DNA of 64,000 nt from Rhodovastum sp963804495 (GCA_963804495.1 CAWDQN010000005.1:124001-188000); one strand, 5' to 3'; positions 10,126 to 18,649 are shown, counted from the stretch's first letter. A program made the numbers and translations. Notes: a model not told the origin generated them from the sequence alone.

Positions 10126-10443
10126 AGGCACTGCCCTGGCCGATTCGTCGTTCTGACAGCCTGTCGGAGTTACGCCCTTCGCGCAACTTGCGGTCAAGAA
10201 TTCAGCCTTTCCGGGACAGAGCCCTTGGCCTTCCTTTCCTCCGGAATACCGGCTGACCTAAACTATACGCATGCTCCGAGTTCGCGGCGAGGTCGCCAGG
10301 AAGGCTTGCAACACCCATGCTAAGGTCCCCCCTGCGGAAAACGCTGCAGCCGATTCGTTTTCTGCGATGACACCGGGCGCTGATCCGCGGCCCCAACACC
10401 CCCAAGCGTCGCGGGCACAGATGCGAACAACAGGAATAATCTG
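10126..10443. promoter_or_regulatory. Divergent intergenic region of polysaccharide export genes
   Basis: A 318-bp region between divergent genes must contain both promoters. On the minus strand a TATAGT hexamer (complement of 10262-10267) is a good -10 candidate for the ATPase operon, but no matching -35 box was found. A ribosome site (ACAGGAATAATCTG) precedes the plus-strand ATG at 10444. No operator palindrome or sigma-54 site could be identified. Confidence 0.35.
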
Positions 10444-12042
10444 ATGCCCCGCCCCGTCGGCACGGATGGCCGGAGCGACGGGTCCAGGCCTTGGTCCGCC
10501 GCGCCACCCTCGCTGCGCGAAATCGCCGCCGGGGTGTGGCGGTCGCGACGGGTGATTCTGCTGTCGATGCTGGCGACCCTGCTGTGCACCGCGGTCGCGG
10601 TCGTGGTCGTCACGCCGCACTACACCGCGCAGGCGAAACTGCTGGTGCTGCTGTCGTCCGAATACGCCGTCCGCCGCGATGCCGGGGAGGGCGGCACTGT
10701 GAACGCCATCCTCGACCGGGATGCGTTCCTGAAGGCGGAAACCGAAATCCTGACCAGCCCCGTGGTCGGCCGCAGCGTCATCGGCAGCGTCGGCGGGCCG
10801 CGGCTGTATCCGGACGCCTACAAGGCGCCGGGCCTGGTCGCCCGCGTCGTCGGCCTCCTTCGCCACGCCCTTACCAACGGCTCCGGCGCCGCCCGTTCGG
10901 CGACCCCCGAGCAGCGCGTGCTCGAGCAGCTGGATGCCCATCTCACGACCGTGGCCGACAAAGCAGGCAACGTCATCACGGTGACGTTCACCCATCCCGA
11001 TGCGGTGGTGGCCGCCGAGGTGGTGAACGCCACGGTGCATTTCTATCTGCATCTGCGAAGCGAGATCTATGCCGACGTTCAGTCGGACGCGGTCGCCGAA
11101 CAGGCGCGCACCATGCGCACCCGGCTGGACGAAGCGGTCACCGCCTATGCCGCTTTCAAAGCGAACAACGGCATCGCCAATTACGACACCCAACGCGAAC
11201 TGTTGCTGCGCCAACGCAGCGACATCGGTCGCGAGGTCCAAATCGCCGAGAGCGCGCTGCAGCAGGCGGCCCGGCGCCTGCAGGCCATCGACCGCGACCT
11301 GGCCGGTACGGCCAGCGATGTCGTGCTGTACCGCGATACAGATCTGCAGGCGCGGATAGACAAGCTGAAAACCGCGATCGACGAACTGCGGCTGCGAGAG
11401 TCGATGGTCCAGCAGCATTACCAGGAGGACGCCCGCCCGCTGGTCGAGTTGCGGGCTCAGATTGCCGACGCCGTCGCCGAACTCGCCCGTGTGCAGGCCG
11501 ACCGGCGGCCGACGGTGACGCGCCAGGGACGCAACCCGGTCTATGACGGGCTGCTGCTCGACCAGACGCGAACCCGACAGGAACAGAGCGCGCTCGAGGC
11601 GCGGGTGGCGGCGGCACGGCAACAGCTCGCGGAGACGGATTCGGCGATCGCCCGGCTTGAGAGCAACGAAGTGGAGTTGCAGCGGCTTGAGCGCGAACGC
11701 GCCGTCATCGAACAGAACTACCGCTCCATTCTGAAGACGCTGGAAGAGCGGCAGATGCTGGAGGGCATTGCGGCGCACCGGCTGGCCAATATCCGCCCGA
11801 TCGAAAACGCCGCCATCCCGTTCGCCAGCAGCCGGGTGCGCCTGACGGTGCTCGTGGCTGGCGTGATCATGAGCCTGGCCATCGGCGTGCTGGCGGCGAT
11901 CCTCAGTCATCTGCTGCGGCGTGGCTTCCTCTCCGCCGAGGCGGTCGAGCGTTCGACCGGCCTGCCGGTGCTCGGGGTGGTGCCGCAGATGCCGGGGCGG
12001 GCCGGGGCGGTGCCGGCGGGCAGCGACACAACGCTGTCCTGA
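10444..12042 (+). CDS. Wzz/GumC-like polysaccharide co-polymerase
   Basis: A 532-residue inner-membrane protein with the Wzz architecture. A cytoplasmic N-terminus of about 35 residues (SLREIAAGVWRSRRV) leads to a first transmembrane helix near 37-58 and a Wzz domain (YTAQAKLLVLLSSEY). A long periplasmic coiled coil (about 190-420, rich in A, R, E and Q) follows, then a second helix near 460-485 (VLVAGVIMSLAIGVLAAIL). In related systems it sets chain length and links the cytoplasmic ATPase to the outer-membrane channel. It has no fused kinase domain, so the separate CpsD-like protein encoded divergently is the probable partner. The segment RPIENAAIPFASSR before the second helix matches GumC/ExoP-type proteins. 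Confidence 0.85.
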   Translation: MPRPVGTDGRSDGSRPWSAAPPSLREIAAGVWRSRRVILLSMLATLLCTAVAVVVVTPHYTAQAKLLVLLSSEYAVRRDAGEGGTVNAILDRDAFLKAETEILTSPVVGRSVIGSVGGPRLYPDAYKAPGLVARVVGLLRHALTNGSGAARSATPEQRVLEQLDAHLTTVADKAGNVITVTFTHPDAVVAAEVVNATVHFYLHLRSEIYADVQSDAVAEQARTMRTRLDEAVTAYAAFKANNGIANYDTQRELLLRQRSDIGREVQIAESALQQAARRLQAIDRDLAGTASDVVLYRDTDLQARIDKLKTAIDELRLRESMVQQHYQEDARPLVELRAQIADAVAELARVQADRRPTVTRQGRNPVYDGLLLDQTRTRQEQSALEARVAAARQQLAETDSAIARLESNEVELQRLERERAVIEQNYRSILKTLEERQMLEGIAAHRLANIRPIENAAIPFASSRVRLTVLVAGVIMSLAIGVLAAILSHLLRRGFLSAEAVERSTGLPVLGVVPQMPGRAGAVPAGSDTTLS

Positions 12043-12290
12043 CCCCGTTTGCGTGGCGCGCGCTGGAACTGTCCGGGAAGGTGGGCGACGGTTCCTCCGC
12101 TTTAACAGGGATCAGACTATTTTTTTGTATTTTTACAACAAATAAGTAAGAATTTTTGCTTGTGCGATGCACGGCTGCCCTGGGCTCGAGCCAGTCGCTG
12201 CGTGCTTGTTGCTGCTGCGGCTTTGGGGTAAACTAACGAAGCGCTTGGCTCGTTGGCTGACCCTATGTCTCTCGGGATTGCAGAGATCAT
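12043..12290. other. AT-rich intergenic segment
   Basis: A 248-bp gap containing an AT-rich tract (about 12116-12158, with runs of T and A) that contrasts with the GC-rich surroundings. No hairpin followed by T-run was confirmed, although the tract could serve as a terminator region for the upstream gene or a promoter region for the PLP-fold gene. It marks the left edge of the AT-richer patch. Confidence 0.4.
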
Positions 12291-13772
12291 GTGAAAAAGG
12301 ATTACGCCCAGTTGCGCCCGCCCACAATTTCGCGTCGCCGATTGCTAGCTGGCACCGCGGTCGTGGCGGGGGCCTATGGGCTGAACGGCGTCTCGCCGCG
12401 CTGGCCGGAGCAAGCTGCGGATCGTCCCGAAAGCCTGTTCGGCGGACCTTTGCTGCCCCAGTTCAGGGCCGATGCCGGCGCGGTGATGGCGCTGGCAGAG
12501 CGGTTCCCCTGGATCCACTATGGCGAAAAACCGTCGGCCCCGCTGCAGATCGCCAACGCGTTCGACCCGTCGCTCGCGTTGCATTCCCGCCCCAGCGAGG
12601 GGTATCTGGGGGAGCGTCAGTTTCATCTCGGTGCCGGCCGGGCCGTGGTGCCGTGGGCGCCGATGTTCGAGCGACCAACGTCCGTGGTCACGGCGAATGC
12701 CGACCTGCGGGCCCAGGTCGGCGTCGACCGCCTGTTCATAAAAGACGAGGGCAGCGACGAGATTGCGATCTATGGCAACAAGGTACGCAAGTACGAATTT
12801 CTCATCCCGAATCTCTATTATGGTGGCGTGCGGAAAATTTATTCGCACGGGGCGTACGGCAGCAATCACTGTGCCCATTTGGCACTGACCGCCCGGTTCG
12901 CGGAATTCCATGCGGCGCCGCGAACCCAGGGTATGGAGGTTGTGCTCAATTTATACCCCCAGGCGATCACCGAAAACGTGATCACCAAGCTGCGCCTGCT
13001 GGCAGCCAGCGGCGTGAGCCTGAAGTTCCTGGAAGGTGACACCGCGGTCGGCCTGTCCATCGGCCTGCTCAGCCAGATGAACAAAACCACGGCGCGCAGC
13101 GCCGAAGGTTTCATCGATCCGGGCGGTTCATCCCCCTTGGCTGTGCTCGGGCATGTCGAGGCGGCGATGGAACTTGCCCGGCAAATCGCCAGCCGCTCCT
13201 GCGGGTTGGACACCCATCCCGATTACGTGTTCCTGCCGATCGGCACCGGCGGTACCGCCATGGGGCTGGTCCTCGGGTTTTATCTGCTGGGATGGCCGAC
13301 CCGCGTCGTCGCCACCTGTTCGCAGGACAAAAGCCTGCTGGCCAAGCTGGTGGTCAACGGCGATATCGTCGAGCCGTTCGACATTGCGCATGCCAAGCAC
13401 CTGCTGGCGGAATCGATGCCGTGGGTACGCAAGCTCGGCCTGATTGCCGACAACGTCACCCCTGCGGATATCCTGAAGGACAGGTTTTTCTTCGACAATG
13501 AGACCTGGCGCCCCGGGTACGGCAAAATGTCCGCCAGTGTCGCGGACGGTGCGCGGATGGCGAGGGAGCACGGGATCACCCTGGATGGGACATTTTCGGC
13601 CAAGGCGTTCCATACAATGACTCTGTATGCGCGAAACGGCTTGCTGAAAAACCGACGGGTGCTGTTCTGGAATACCTACCAGCGCTTTCCATTTGAGACT
13701 CTGATTCCGGAAAACGACGCCTGGATGAAGGATTTTCCCGACGATATTCAAACGCGACTGGTCCAGGTCTGA
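12291..13772 (+). CDS. PLP-dependent ACC deaminase/D-cysteine desulfhydrase-like protein with Tat-type leader
   Basis: A 493-residue protein of the type II (tryptophan synthase beta) PLP fold. The N-terminus holds a twin-arginine-like motif SRRRLLAG followed by a short hydrophobic stretch (TAVVAGAYGL), suggesting export already folded with cofactor. The PLP-lysine region reads GNKVRKYEF (about residues 163-171), matching the GNKVRKLEF motif of ACC deaminase and D-cysteine desulfhydrase. The substrate loop GAYGSNH resembles GAVQSNH, and the phosphate loop is GTGGTAMGL near 319. It is longer than classical members (about 340) because of a roughly 100-residue N-terminal part. The GTG start has a weak ribosome site. 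The VTT protein gene follows after 14 bp. The substrate is unknown; a periplasmic location is inferred only. Confidence 0.7.
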   Translation: MKKDYAQLRPPTISRRRLLAGTAVVAGAYGLNGVSPRWPEQAADRPESLFGGPLLPQFRADAGAVMALAERFPWIHYGEKPSAPLQIANAFDPSLALHSRPSEGYLGERQFHLGAGRAVVPWAPMFERPTSVVTANADLRAQVGVDRLFIKDEGSDEIAIYGNKVRKYEFLIPNLYYGGVRKIYSHGAYGSNHCAHLALTARFAEFHAAPRTQGMEVVLNLYPQAITENVITKLRLLAASGVSLKFLEGDTAVGLSIGLLSQMNKTTARSAEGFIDPGGSSPLAVLGHVEAAMELARQIASRSCGLDTHPDYVFLPIGTGGTAMGLVLGFYLLGWPTRVVATCSQDKSLLAKLVVNGDIVEPFDIAHAKHLLAESMPWVRKLGLIADNVTPADILKDRFFFDNETWRPGYGKMSASVADGARMAREHGITLDGTFSAKAFHTMTLYARNGLLKNRRVLFWNTYQRFPFETLIPENDAWMKDFPDDIQTRLVQV

Positions 13773-13786
13773 TGGACTTGTCCTGA

Positions 13787-14521
13787 ATGCGGCCACGAGT
13801 CCGGCGAATTGTTCTGTTTGTGTATATTGCAGTGGTTCTAATTGGTTTTTTGCTTTGTAGGATTTTTAGCGCCGAGATTCAGGCAAGTCTGCTCGCAATG
13901 CATGGCGCCGACGGTTGGGCGTGCTGGAAACAGTATGCGCTCGGGGCCGCGATCCTGTTCATCGCATTTGCCGTCAGTATTTTCTTTTCGCTACCTGTAG
14001 GACCTCTGGGTTATGTCGCCTTCGGGTATTTCTATGGTCCCTATGAGGGTACGGTCATTGCGGATGTCGCCGCCACAACCGGCTCGGTCGTGGCTTTCAT
14101 TTTTTTTCGCACTGCCATTCCCCAGAGCGATGCGTTGCAGCGCGTTGCTCTCAAGAACGTCTGTATTACGTTGCTTTTGTTAAGAAGTTCCCCGTGGATT
14201 CCAAATCCGCTGATCACGTTGTTCTGCAGCGCCTTCGACATCGGCATCGTCACCTTCGCGTTGACCACCTTTTTCGGGACCATGCCTCTCATTGCCGTCT
14301 ATACGCTCGCGGCCAACCGGCTGCATGCCCATCTCGATGTTTCTGTCCTCTATTCGACTGATTTTGCCGTGGCAATCTGCCTGTTGAGTGCCGTCTCACT
14401 GCTCGGCTTCCTGAAGCCGGTGAGGACCGCTCTCGCCTCCCTGAAGGCCGTTCAGGCAGGAGATGCCGGGGATGACAACGCGCCCCCTGGCCGGCTGCGG
14501 AAAAATGTGAAAATCGCCTGA
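13787..14521 (+). CDS. VTT/TVP38 (SNARE-associated-like) membrane protein
   Basis: A 244-residue integral membrane protein with about five hydrophobic segments. It shows the VTT-domain pattern: a glycine-rich reentrant region (LPVGPLGYVAFGYFYGP), then TTGSVVAFIFFR. A second half follows with LLLRSSPWIPNPLITLFCSA, matching the family motif of R, S/P and IP before a reentrant helix. VTT proteins (DedA/TVP38) include lipid scramblases or flippases. The gene starts 14 bp after the PLP-fold gene, so they probably form one operon. Codons are markedly more AT-rich than in neighbours (for example around 13800-13880 and 14160-14220), a possible sign of transfer. The role with the PLP protein is unknown. 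Confidence 0.75.
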   Translation: MRPRVRRIVLFVYIAVVLIGFLLCRIFSAEIQASLLAMHGADGWACWKQYALGAAILFIAFAVSIFFSLPVGPLGYVAFGYFYGPYEGTVIADVAATTGSVVAFIFFRTAIPQSDALQRVALKNVCITLLLLRSSPWIPNPLITLFCSAFDIGIVTFALTTFFGTMPLIAVYTLAANRLHAHLDVSVLYSTDFAVAICLLSAVSLLGFLKPVRTALASLKAVQAGDAGDDNAPPGRLRKNVKIA

Positions 14522-14678
14522 CGGCCGCGCCGCCATTGGTGGGCCGGTCGGCCGGCGGCGAGATGCGCGAAACCACAGATGAAACCACAAGTGACGTCCC
14601 TGCCCTGGGCGCAGGCGACTTGAACCCGCTGCGTCCGCACGGCGAGACAGCCCCGGCGCAAGCCCGTAAGATACCGCT
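14522..14678. other. Intergenic segment with 12-bp direct repeat and T-arm-like motif
   Basis: On the plus strand GAAACCACAGAT and GAAACCACAAGT stand in tandem (14569-14592). On the minus strand a GGGTTCAAGTCGCC motif (complement of about 14613-14626) resembles a tRNA T-arm, but no cloverleaf can be folded and the flanking stem does not pair correctly. It could be a remnant of an integration site at the right edge of the AT-richer patch; this is speculative. Confidence 0.3.
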
Positions 14679-15482
14679 ATGCAGGAATTGACCCCGGAGG
14701 GCCGCCGCGCCCTCGAAGATATCGCCCAGCGCCACGGCGTGAGCGCTGACGCCGCGCTGACCTTGCTGCGCGCCGTCGCCGCCGGCGGCGGCACGATGGC
14801 GCAATTCAGTCACCCCGAGCTCGGCGGCATGGGCCAATGGAGCGCGGGCGGCATGGTCATGGTCGGCGACATGTTCAACCATGGCCTGAAGCAGCGCGTC
14901 GATACGCTGTGCTCGGACCTGGCTTGCATGCTCCGCGAGCCGCGGATCTTCATGCCTCGGGCGCAGTCCGATGGCACCGTCGCAGCCGGTGCGTGGTGGC
15001 CGGAGGGACTGGGCGTCCCCGCCGCCAGCGGAGCGCAGAACGAAATGCGCTACGCCTATTTCCCTGCCAGCCGTCGGTTGGCGATCAACCTGGGGGGGCA
15101 ACTGCACTTATACGACACCGGCGATCACCAGATCGGCGGCGTCTCGCAGCAGCAGGGCGGCGGGCAGGCGCTGGTTTTCACCAGCCAGCATGGCCCAGTG
15201 CGACTGGCCGATTTGCCACGCGCTGACACCGTCGGGCAGCTTGTCCGGAGCCCGGCGCCGCGCCCGGCGCCCGACGAGCCTCGGGCGCGCATCGCCGACA
15301 TGCCAGCCACGCAGGCCCCTCAGGACCCTGCGCCGATCGTTTCCGCTCAGGTGCCGCCGTCACCCAAGTCGGCCGGCGACCCGCTCGCGCTCATCGAACG
15401 CCTCGCCGAACTGCACCAGCGCGGCATTCTGTCGGATGAGGAATTCAGCAGCAAAAAAACCGAACTGCTGCGCCGGCTCTGA
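14679..15482 (+). CDS. SHOCT domain-containing protein
   Basis: A 267-residue soluble protein of unknown function. Residues 1-40 form a helical segment (PEGRRALEDIAQRHGVSADAA), and residues 40-165 a Gly/Gln-rich region with short hydrophobic patches. A Pro/Ala-rich linker (about 185-230) follows, and the C-terminus holds a SHOCT module (DPLALIERLAELHQRGILSDEEFSSKKTELLRRL region, 234-267). SHOCT modules occur at protein ends and are thought to mediate oligomerisation or membrane-linked contacts. Apart from that domain I recognise nothing. No operon partner is apparent. Confidence 0.7.
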   Translation: MQELTPEGRRALEDIAQRHGVSADAALTLLRAVAAGGGTMAQFSHPELGGMGQWSAGGMVMVGDMFNHGLKQRVDTLCSDLACMLREPRIFMPRAQSDGTVAAGAWWPEGLGVPAASGAQNEMRYAYFPASRRLAINLGGQLHLYDTGDHQIGGVSQQQGGGQALVFTSQHGPVRLADLPRADTVGQLVRSPAPRPAPDEPRARIADMPATQAPQDPAPIVSAQVPPSPKSAGDPLALIERLAELHQRGILSDEEFSSKKTELLRRL

Positions 15483-15524
15483 TGCGCCGCAGCCGGATCG
15501 CCTCATCCAGGCTCCGTGCCCGGG

Positions 15525-15710
15525 TCACCCATTCACGGCCGATGGGATCAGCCACTCAGTGACACGGCGCAGCATCGCGGTCAGGCCGGCCACCACCGAG
15601 GAGCGCTGGGCGGACGGCGACGGCCTGGGCTCGGCATCCTGTTGCAAATGTTCCGACATGGTGTTCGGGAGAAGGATTGCCAACTCCTCCTTGGTGGCCC
15701 GGGCGAACAT
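15525..15710 (-). CDS. Small hypothetical protein (61 aa)
   Basis: A 61-residue open frame starting MFARATKEELAILLPN, inside the otherwise empty 15483-15922 interval. A GAGGGG ribosome-site-like sequence lies 10 nt upstream of the ATG at 15710. The sequence looks like a helical cytoplasmic protein with acidic/polar middle (EHLQQDAEPRPSPSAQ). I do not recognise a family. The amino-acid composition is more natural than that of overlapping frames, which is the main support. The remaining parts of the interval hold nothing identifiable. Confidence 0.35.
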   Translation of the reverse strand: MFARATKEELAILLPNTMSEHLQQDAEPRPSPSAQRSSVVAGLTAMLRRVTEWLIPSAVNG

Positions 15711-15922
15711 GTGTTCAAGACCCCTCGATTTCGGCCGTGGCGGGCGTTGTGCCTGGATGCACGTCGTCGCGCGGCTGATGTCGGGGTGAAATATGGGCGC
15801 TCCCTGTAACGGGATTATTGCCAGATCTCCCAATCAGCTATGCTTGTTTTGTGAACCTCGCGCGGATGCCAAAAGTAGAACGCCGTGCTGCCCTGAAAGC
15901 GCCACATTGAAAGCGCCGGTCC

Positions 15923-17722
15923 ATGCATGAAGCGCGCCTTGCCGCCCTCCGGACCGAGCTTGACCGACAGGGCGTGCACGGGTTCATCGTCCCGCGTGCC
16001 GATGAGCACCTCGGCGAATATGTGCCCGCCGCCGCCGAGCGCCTGGCCTGGCTGACCGGGTTTTCCGGCAGCGCGGGGCTCGCGGCCGTGCTGCCCGACC
16101 GGGCCGCCGTCTTCACCGACGGGCGCTACACGCTGCAAGTGCAGGCGCAGACCGATCCCGCTATGTGGGAACGCCGACACATCATCGAGGAACCGCCGCA
16201 AACCTGGCTCGCCGGAAACGCCCCTGCCGTCGCCCGCATCGGCTATGACCCGCTGCTGATCAGCGAGGAAGGGCTGCAACGCTATCTCGACGCCGGCCTT
16301 GCCATGATCGCCGTCGCGCCCAATCCGATCGACGCGATCTGGACCGACCGGCCGGCGCCGCCGCTCGGCGCCGCCGTGCCGCACCCGCTCGCCCAGGCCG
16401 GGCGCGCCAGCGCCGACAAGCGCGCCGACCTCGCCGCCGCCTTGTCCGGCGCCAGGCAGGACGCGGCCATCCTGACCGACCCGGCCTCGATCGCCTGGCT
16501 GTTGAACATCCGCGGCGCCGACGTGCCCTACACGCCGTTCGCCCTTGGGTTCGCCATCCTGCACGCGGACGCAAGCTGCGAGGTGTTCATGGCGCCGGAA
16601 AAACTGCCCGACGCCACCCGCGCCTGGCTCGGCGACGCGGTGTCGGTGCAGCCGCGCAGCGAGTTGCCCGGCGCGCTGGCCCGCCTGGCCGGCCGCCGGG
16701 TGCGGGTGGACGCCGCCGGCGCCCCGGTCTGGTTCGCCCAGACCCTGCGCGAGGCGGGCGCCACCGTGGTCGCCGGCATGGACCCCTGCTTGCTGCCCAA
16801 GGCTTGCAAGAACGAAGTCGAACAGCAGGGCGCGCGCGACGCCCATGGGCGCGACGCCGTCGCCATCTGCCGCTTCCTGCACTGGCTCGACGGCGCCGCC
16901 GGCCGCACCACCGAACTGGAGGCCGCTGACCGCCTGCTCGCGTTTCGCGCCCAATCGCCCGCGTTCCGCGGCGAAAGTTTCCCGGCGATCTCCGGTGCCG
17001 GCGAGCACGGGGCCATCATCCACTACCGGGTTACGCCGGAGAGTAACCGCGAGATCCGTCCAAGCGAGGCCTACCTGATCGACTCCGGGGCCCAGTATGC
17101 CGACGGCACCACCGACATCACCCGCACGATATGGACCGGCCCGGGCGATGCACCGGCCCAACTGCGGGACCAGGTCACGCGGGTACTGAAGGGGCACATT
17201 GCCATCGCCACGCTGGTGTTTCCGCAGGGCGTCGCCGGCCCGCATCTCGATGCCTTTGCCCGCGCCTCCCTGTGGCGCGCAGGCCTGGACTACGACCACG
17301 GCACCGGCCACGGGGTCGGCAGCTATTTGTCCGTGCACGAAGGGCCGGTGAGCTTGTCGCGCACGGCCAAACCGGTGCCGATCGGCGCCGGATTTATTCT
17401 CTCCGACGAGCCCGGCTACTATGCTCCCGGCCAATACGGCATCCGCCTGGAGAATCTTCTTCTCGTGCAACCAGCCGATCTGCCGGAGGCGAAGAAGCCG
17501 TTCCTGCGGTTCGAGACCCTCACCCTGGCGCCGTTCGACCGGCGGCTGATCGAGCCGGACCTGCTGACGGCGGAGGAAATCGCCTGGCTTGACGCCTATC
17601 ATGCCCGCGTGAATGCCGAGATCGGGCCGCGGCTTGATCCTGCGGCGCGGGCTTGGCTTGCGGCCGCCTGCGCGCCCATGGGCACGGAAGGCCAGCGCTC
17701 TGCCCCGGACCCAGGACCTTAA
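15923..17722 (+). CDS. pepP: Xaa-Pro aminopeptidase (M24B)
   Basis: A 599-residue cytosolic metallopeptidase that removes N-terminal residues before proline. It has the long three-domain architecture of aminopeptidase P like the eukaryotic XPNPEP1 type: two creatinase N-domains (LRTELDRQGVHGFIVPRADE; FTDGRYTLQVQAQ) and a C-terminal pita-bread domain. Visible metal ligands fit the family: D in YLIDSGAQYADGTTDITRT, H in GTGHGVGSYLSVHEGP, and E in LSDEPGYY and GIRLEN. The last 14 residues (GTEGQRSAPDPGP) derive from a dispersed palindromic repeat and are probably not functional. Its TAA stop overlaps the convergent response regulator stop within TTAA. Confidence 0.93.
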   Translation: MHEARLAALRTELDRQGVHGFIVPRADEHLGEYVPAAAERLAWLTGFSGSAGLAAVLPDRAAVFTDGRYTLQVQAQTDPAMWERRHIIEEPPQTWLAGNAPAVARIGYDPLLISEEGLQRYLDAGLAMIAVAPNPIDAIWTDRPAPPLGAAVPHPLAQAGRASADKRADLAAALSGARQDAAILTDPASIAWLLNIRGADVPYTPFALGFAILHADASCEVFMAPEKLPDATRAWLGDAVSVQPRSELPGALARLAGRRVRVDAAGAPVWFAQTLREAGATVVAGMDPCLLPKACKNEVEQQGARDAHGRDAVAICRFLHWLDGAAGRTTELEAADRLLAFRAQSPAFRGESFPAISGAGEHGAIIHYRVTPESNREIRPSEAYLIDSGAQYADGTTDITRTIWTGPGDAPAQLRDQVTRVLKGHIAIATLVFPQGVAGPHLDAFARASLWRAGLDYDHGTGHGVGSYLSVHEGPVSLSRTAKPVPIGAGFILSDEPGYYAPGQYGIRLENLLLVQPADLPEAKKPFLRFETLTLAPFDRRLIEPDLLTAEEIAWLDAYHARVNAEIGPRLDPAARAWLAAACAPMGTEGQRSAPDPGP

Positions 17723-17790
17723 ATAATGGGGTCCAGGGGGCCACCGCCCCCTGGCGGGTCCAGGGCAGCGCCCTGGCCTGTCTTGCTTTC
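17684..17790. repeat. Dispersed palindromic repeat, copy 1
   Basis: The pattern is an inverted half-copy (about 17686-17713: GGCCAGCGCTCTGCCCCGGACCC), a TTAA core (17719-17722), and then two hairpin arms. These are GTCCAGGGGG...CCCCCTGG (17731-17753) and CCAGGGCAGCGCCCTGG (17760-17776). The same layout recurs near 20750-20925, 53489-53612 and 63761-63830. It encodes the C-termini of both convergent genes, and its stems could act as a bidirectional terminator. Confidence 0.85.
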
Positions 17791-18546
17791 CTCTCCCCCA
17801 GCCAGCACAACAAACTGCCCCGGCTCGGCGATCAGGTATCCATACCGCCCAGCCGAAAGCACGCTCCGCTCCGACCCGCCCAGCGCCGCGAGCTTGCCGC
17901 GCAGCGCCGAGACCAACCGGTCAAGGCTGCCGTCATCGTCGTGCAGCCGGCGTTCCAGCGCCGTCCGGATGAGCGCCTCGCGCGACACGCTGGCCCCGTC
18001 GGACTCCAGCAGCGCGTCGAGCAGCGCGGTCTCTTCCTCGCTCAGCGTGACGGCCGAGTCGGAAGGCCCGGTGAGCCGTCGCCGGGCCGGGTCAAAGGTC
18101 AGGGTGGGGACCAAAACCGCCGGTTCCGGCCCGGCGCGGGAGAGGCGGCGCTGCACCGCGCGGATGCGGGCGATGATTTCGGCCATCGAGGCCGGCTTGA
18201 CGATGTAGTCGTCGGCGCCGGTGTCCAGCCCGGCGACCAGGGTCGCCTCGGTGGCGTTGCCGGTGATCACGATCACGCCACACACGGCCTCGCGGACGAA
18301 CCGCGCCACCAGTTGCATGCCATCGATGTCCGGCAAACCCAGGTCGACCAGCGCAATGTCAGGCCGGAATTCCGCCTGGGCGGCGATGGCTTGCGCGCCC
18401 GTCATGGCGACGCGGGTCAGCATCCCGGCATCGTTCAGAGCCTCCGCGAAGACGGTGGCCACCATCTTGTTGTCGTCGACGATCAGCACCCGCAACGCTG
18501 CGGCTGGGAAAGCCTCATCATGCGTGCGGGAGTCCGGTGTGCCCAT
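17719..18546 (-). CDS. OmpR/PhoB-family response regulator
   Basis: A 275-residue two-component response regulator. The receiver domain (about 18-130) shows VLIVDDN, the phospho-acceptor Asp in ALVDLGLPDIDGM, and the conserved Lys in DDYIVKPAS. A winged-helix DNA-binding domain follows (about 150-245, ending SVLSAGRYGYLI), slightly diverged from the standard Trans_reg_C sequence. ATG 18546 is preceded by an AGGGGGG ribosome site. No histidine kinase is adjacent, so it is an orphan in this window. The final roughly 20 residues (AALDPPGGGGPLDPII) come from the palindromic repeat. Target genes are unknown. Confidence 0.88.
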   Translation of the reverse strand: MGTPDSRTHDEAFPAAALRVLIVDDNKMVATVFAEALNDAGMLTRVAMTGAQAIAAQAEFRPDIALVDLGLPDIDGMQLVARFVREAVCGVIVITGNATEATLVAGLDTGADDYIVKPASMAEIIARIRAVQRRLSRAGPEPAVLVPTLTFDPARRRLTGPSDSAVTLSEEETALLDALLESDGASVSREALIRTALERRLHDDDGSLDRLVSALRGKLAALGGSERSVLSAGRYGYLIAEPGQFVVLAGGEESKTGQGAALDPPGGGGPLDPII

Positions 18547-18649
18547 CAGCCCCCCTGTGGTCCGGAACAGCCTCCCCCAACTCGAGGAATGACCATCCAC
18601 TCTGGCACGCGAAGAACCGTCCGGTCATCCGGGATCAAGAACAAAACCA

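Noticed and set aside
7688..12042. Exosortase (XrtA/EpsH) locus
   Set aside because: The ExeA-like, Wza-like and CpsD-like genes suggested it, but no exosortase or PEP-CTERM protein is in the window.
14289..15107. Minus-strand frame containing a GFKSPAPRAG-like peptide
   Set aside because: Such peptides arise from translating T-arm-like DNA. No cloverleaf could be folded and the frame is antisense to the SHOCT gene, so neither a tRNA nor a protein is called.
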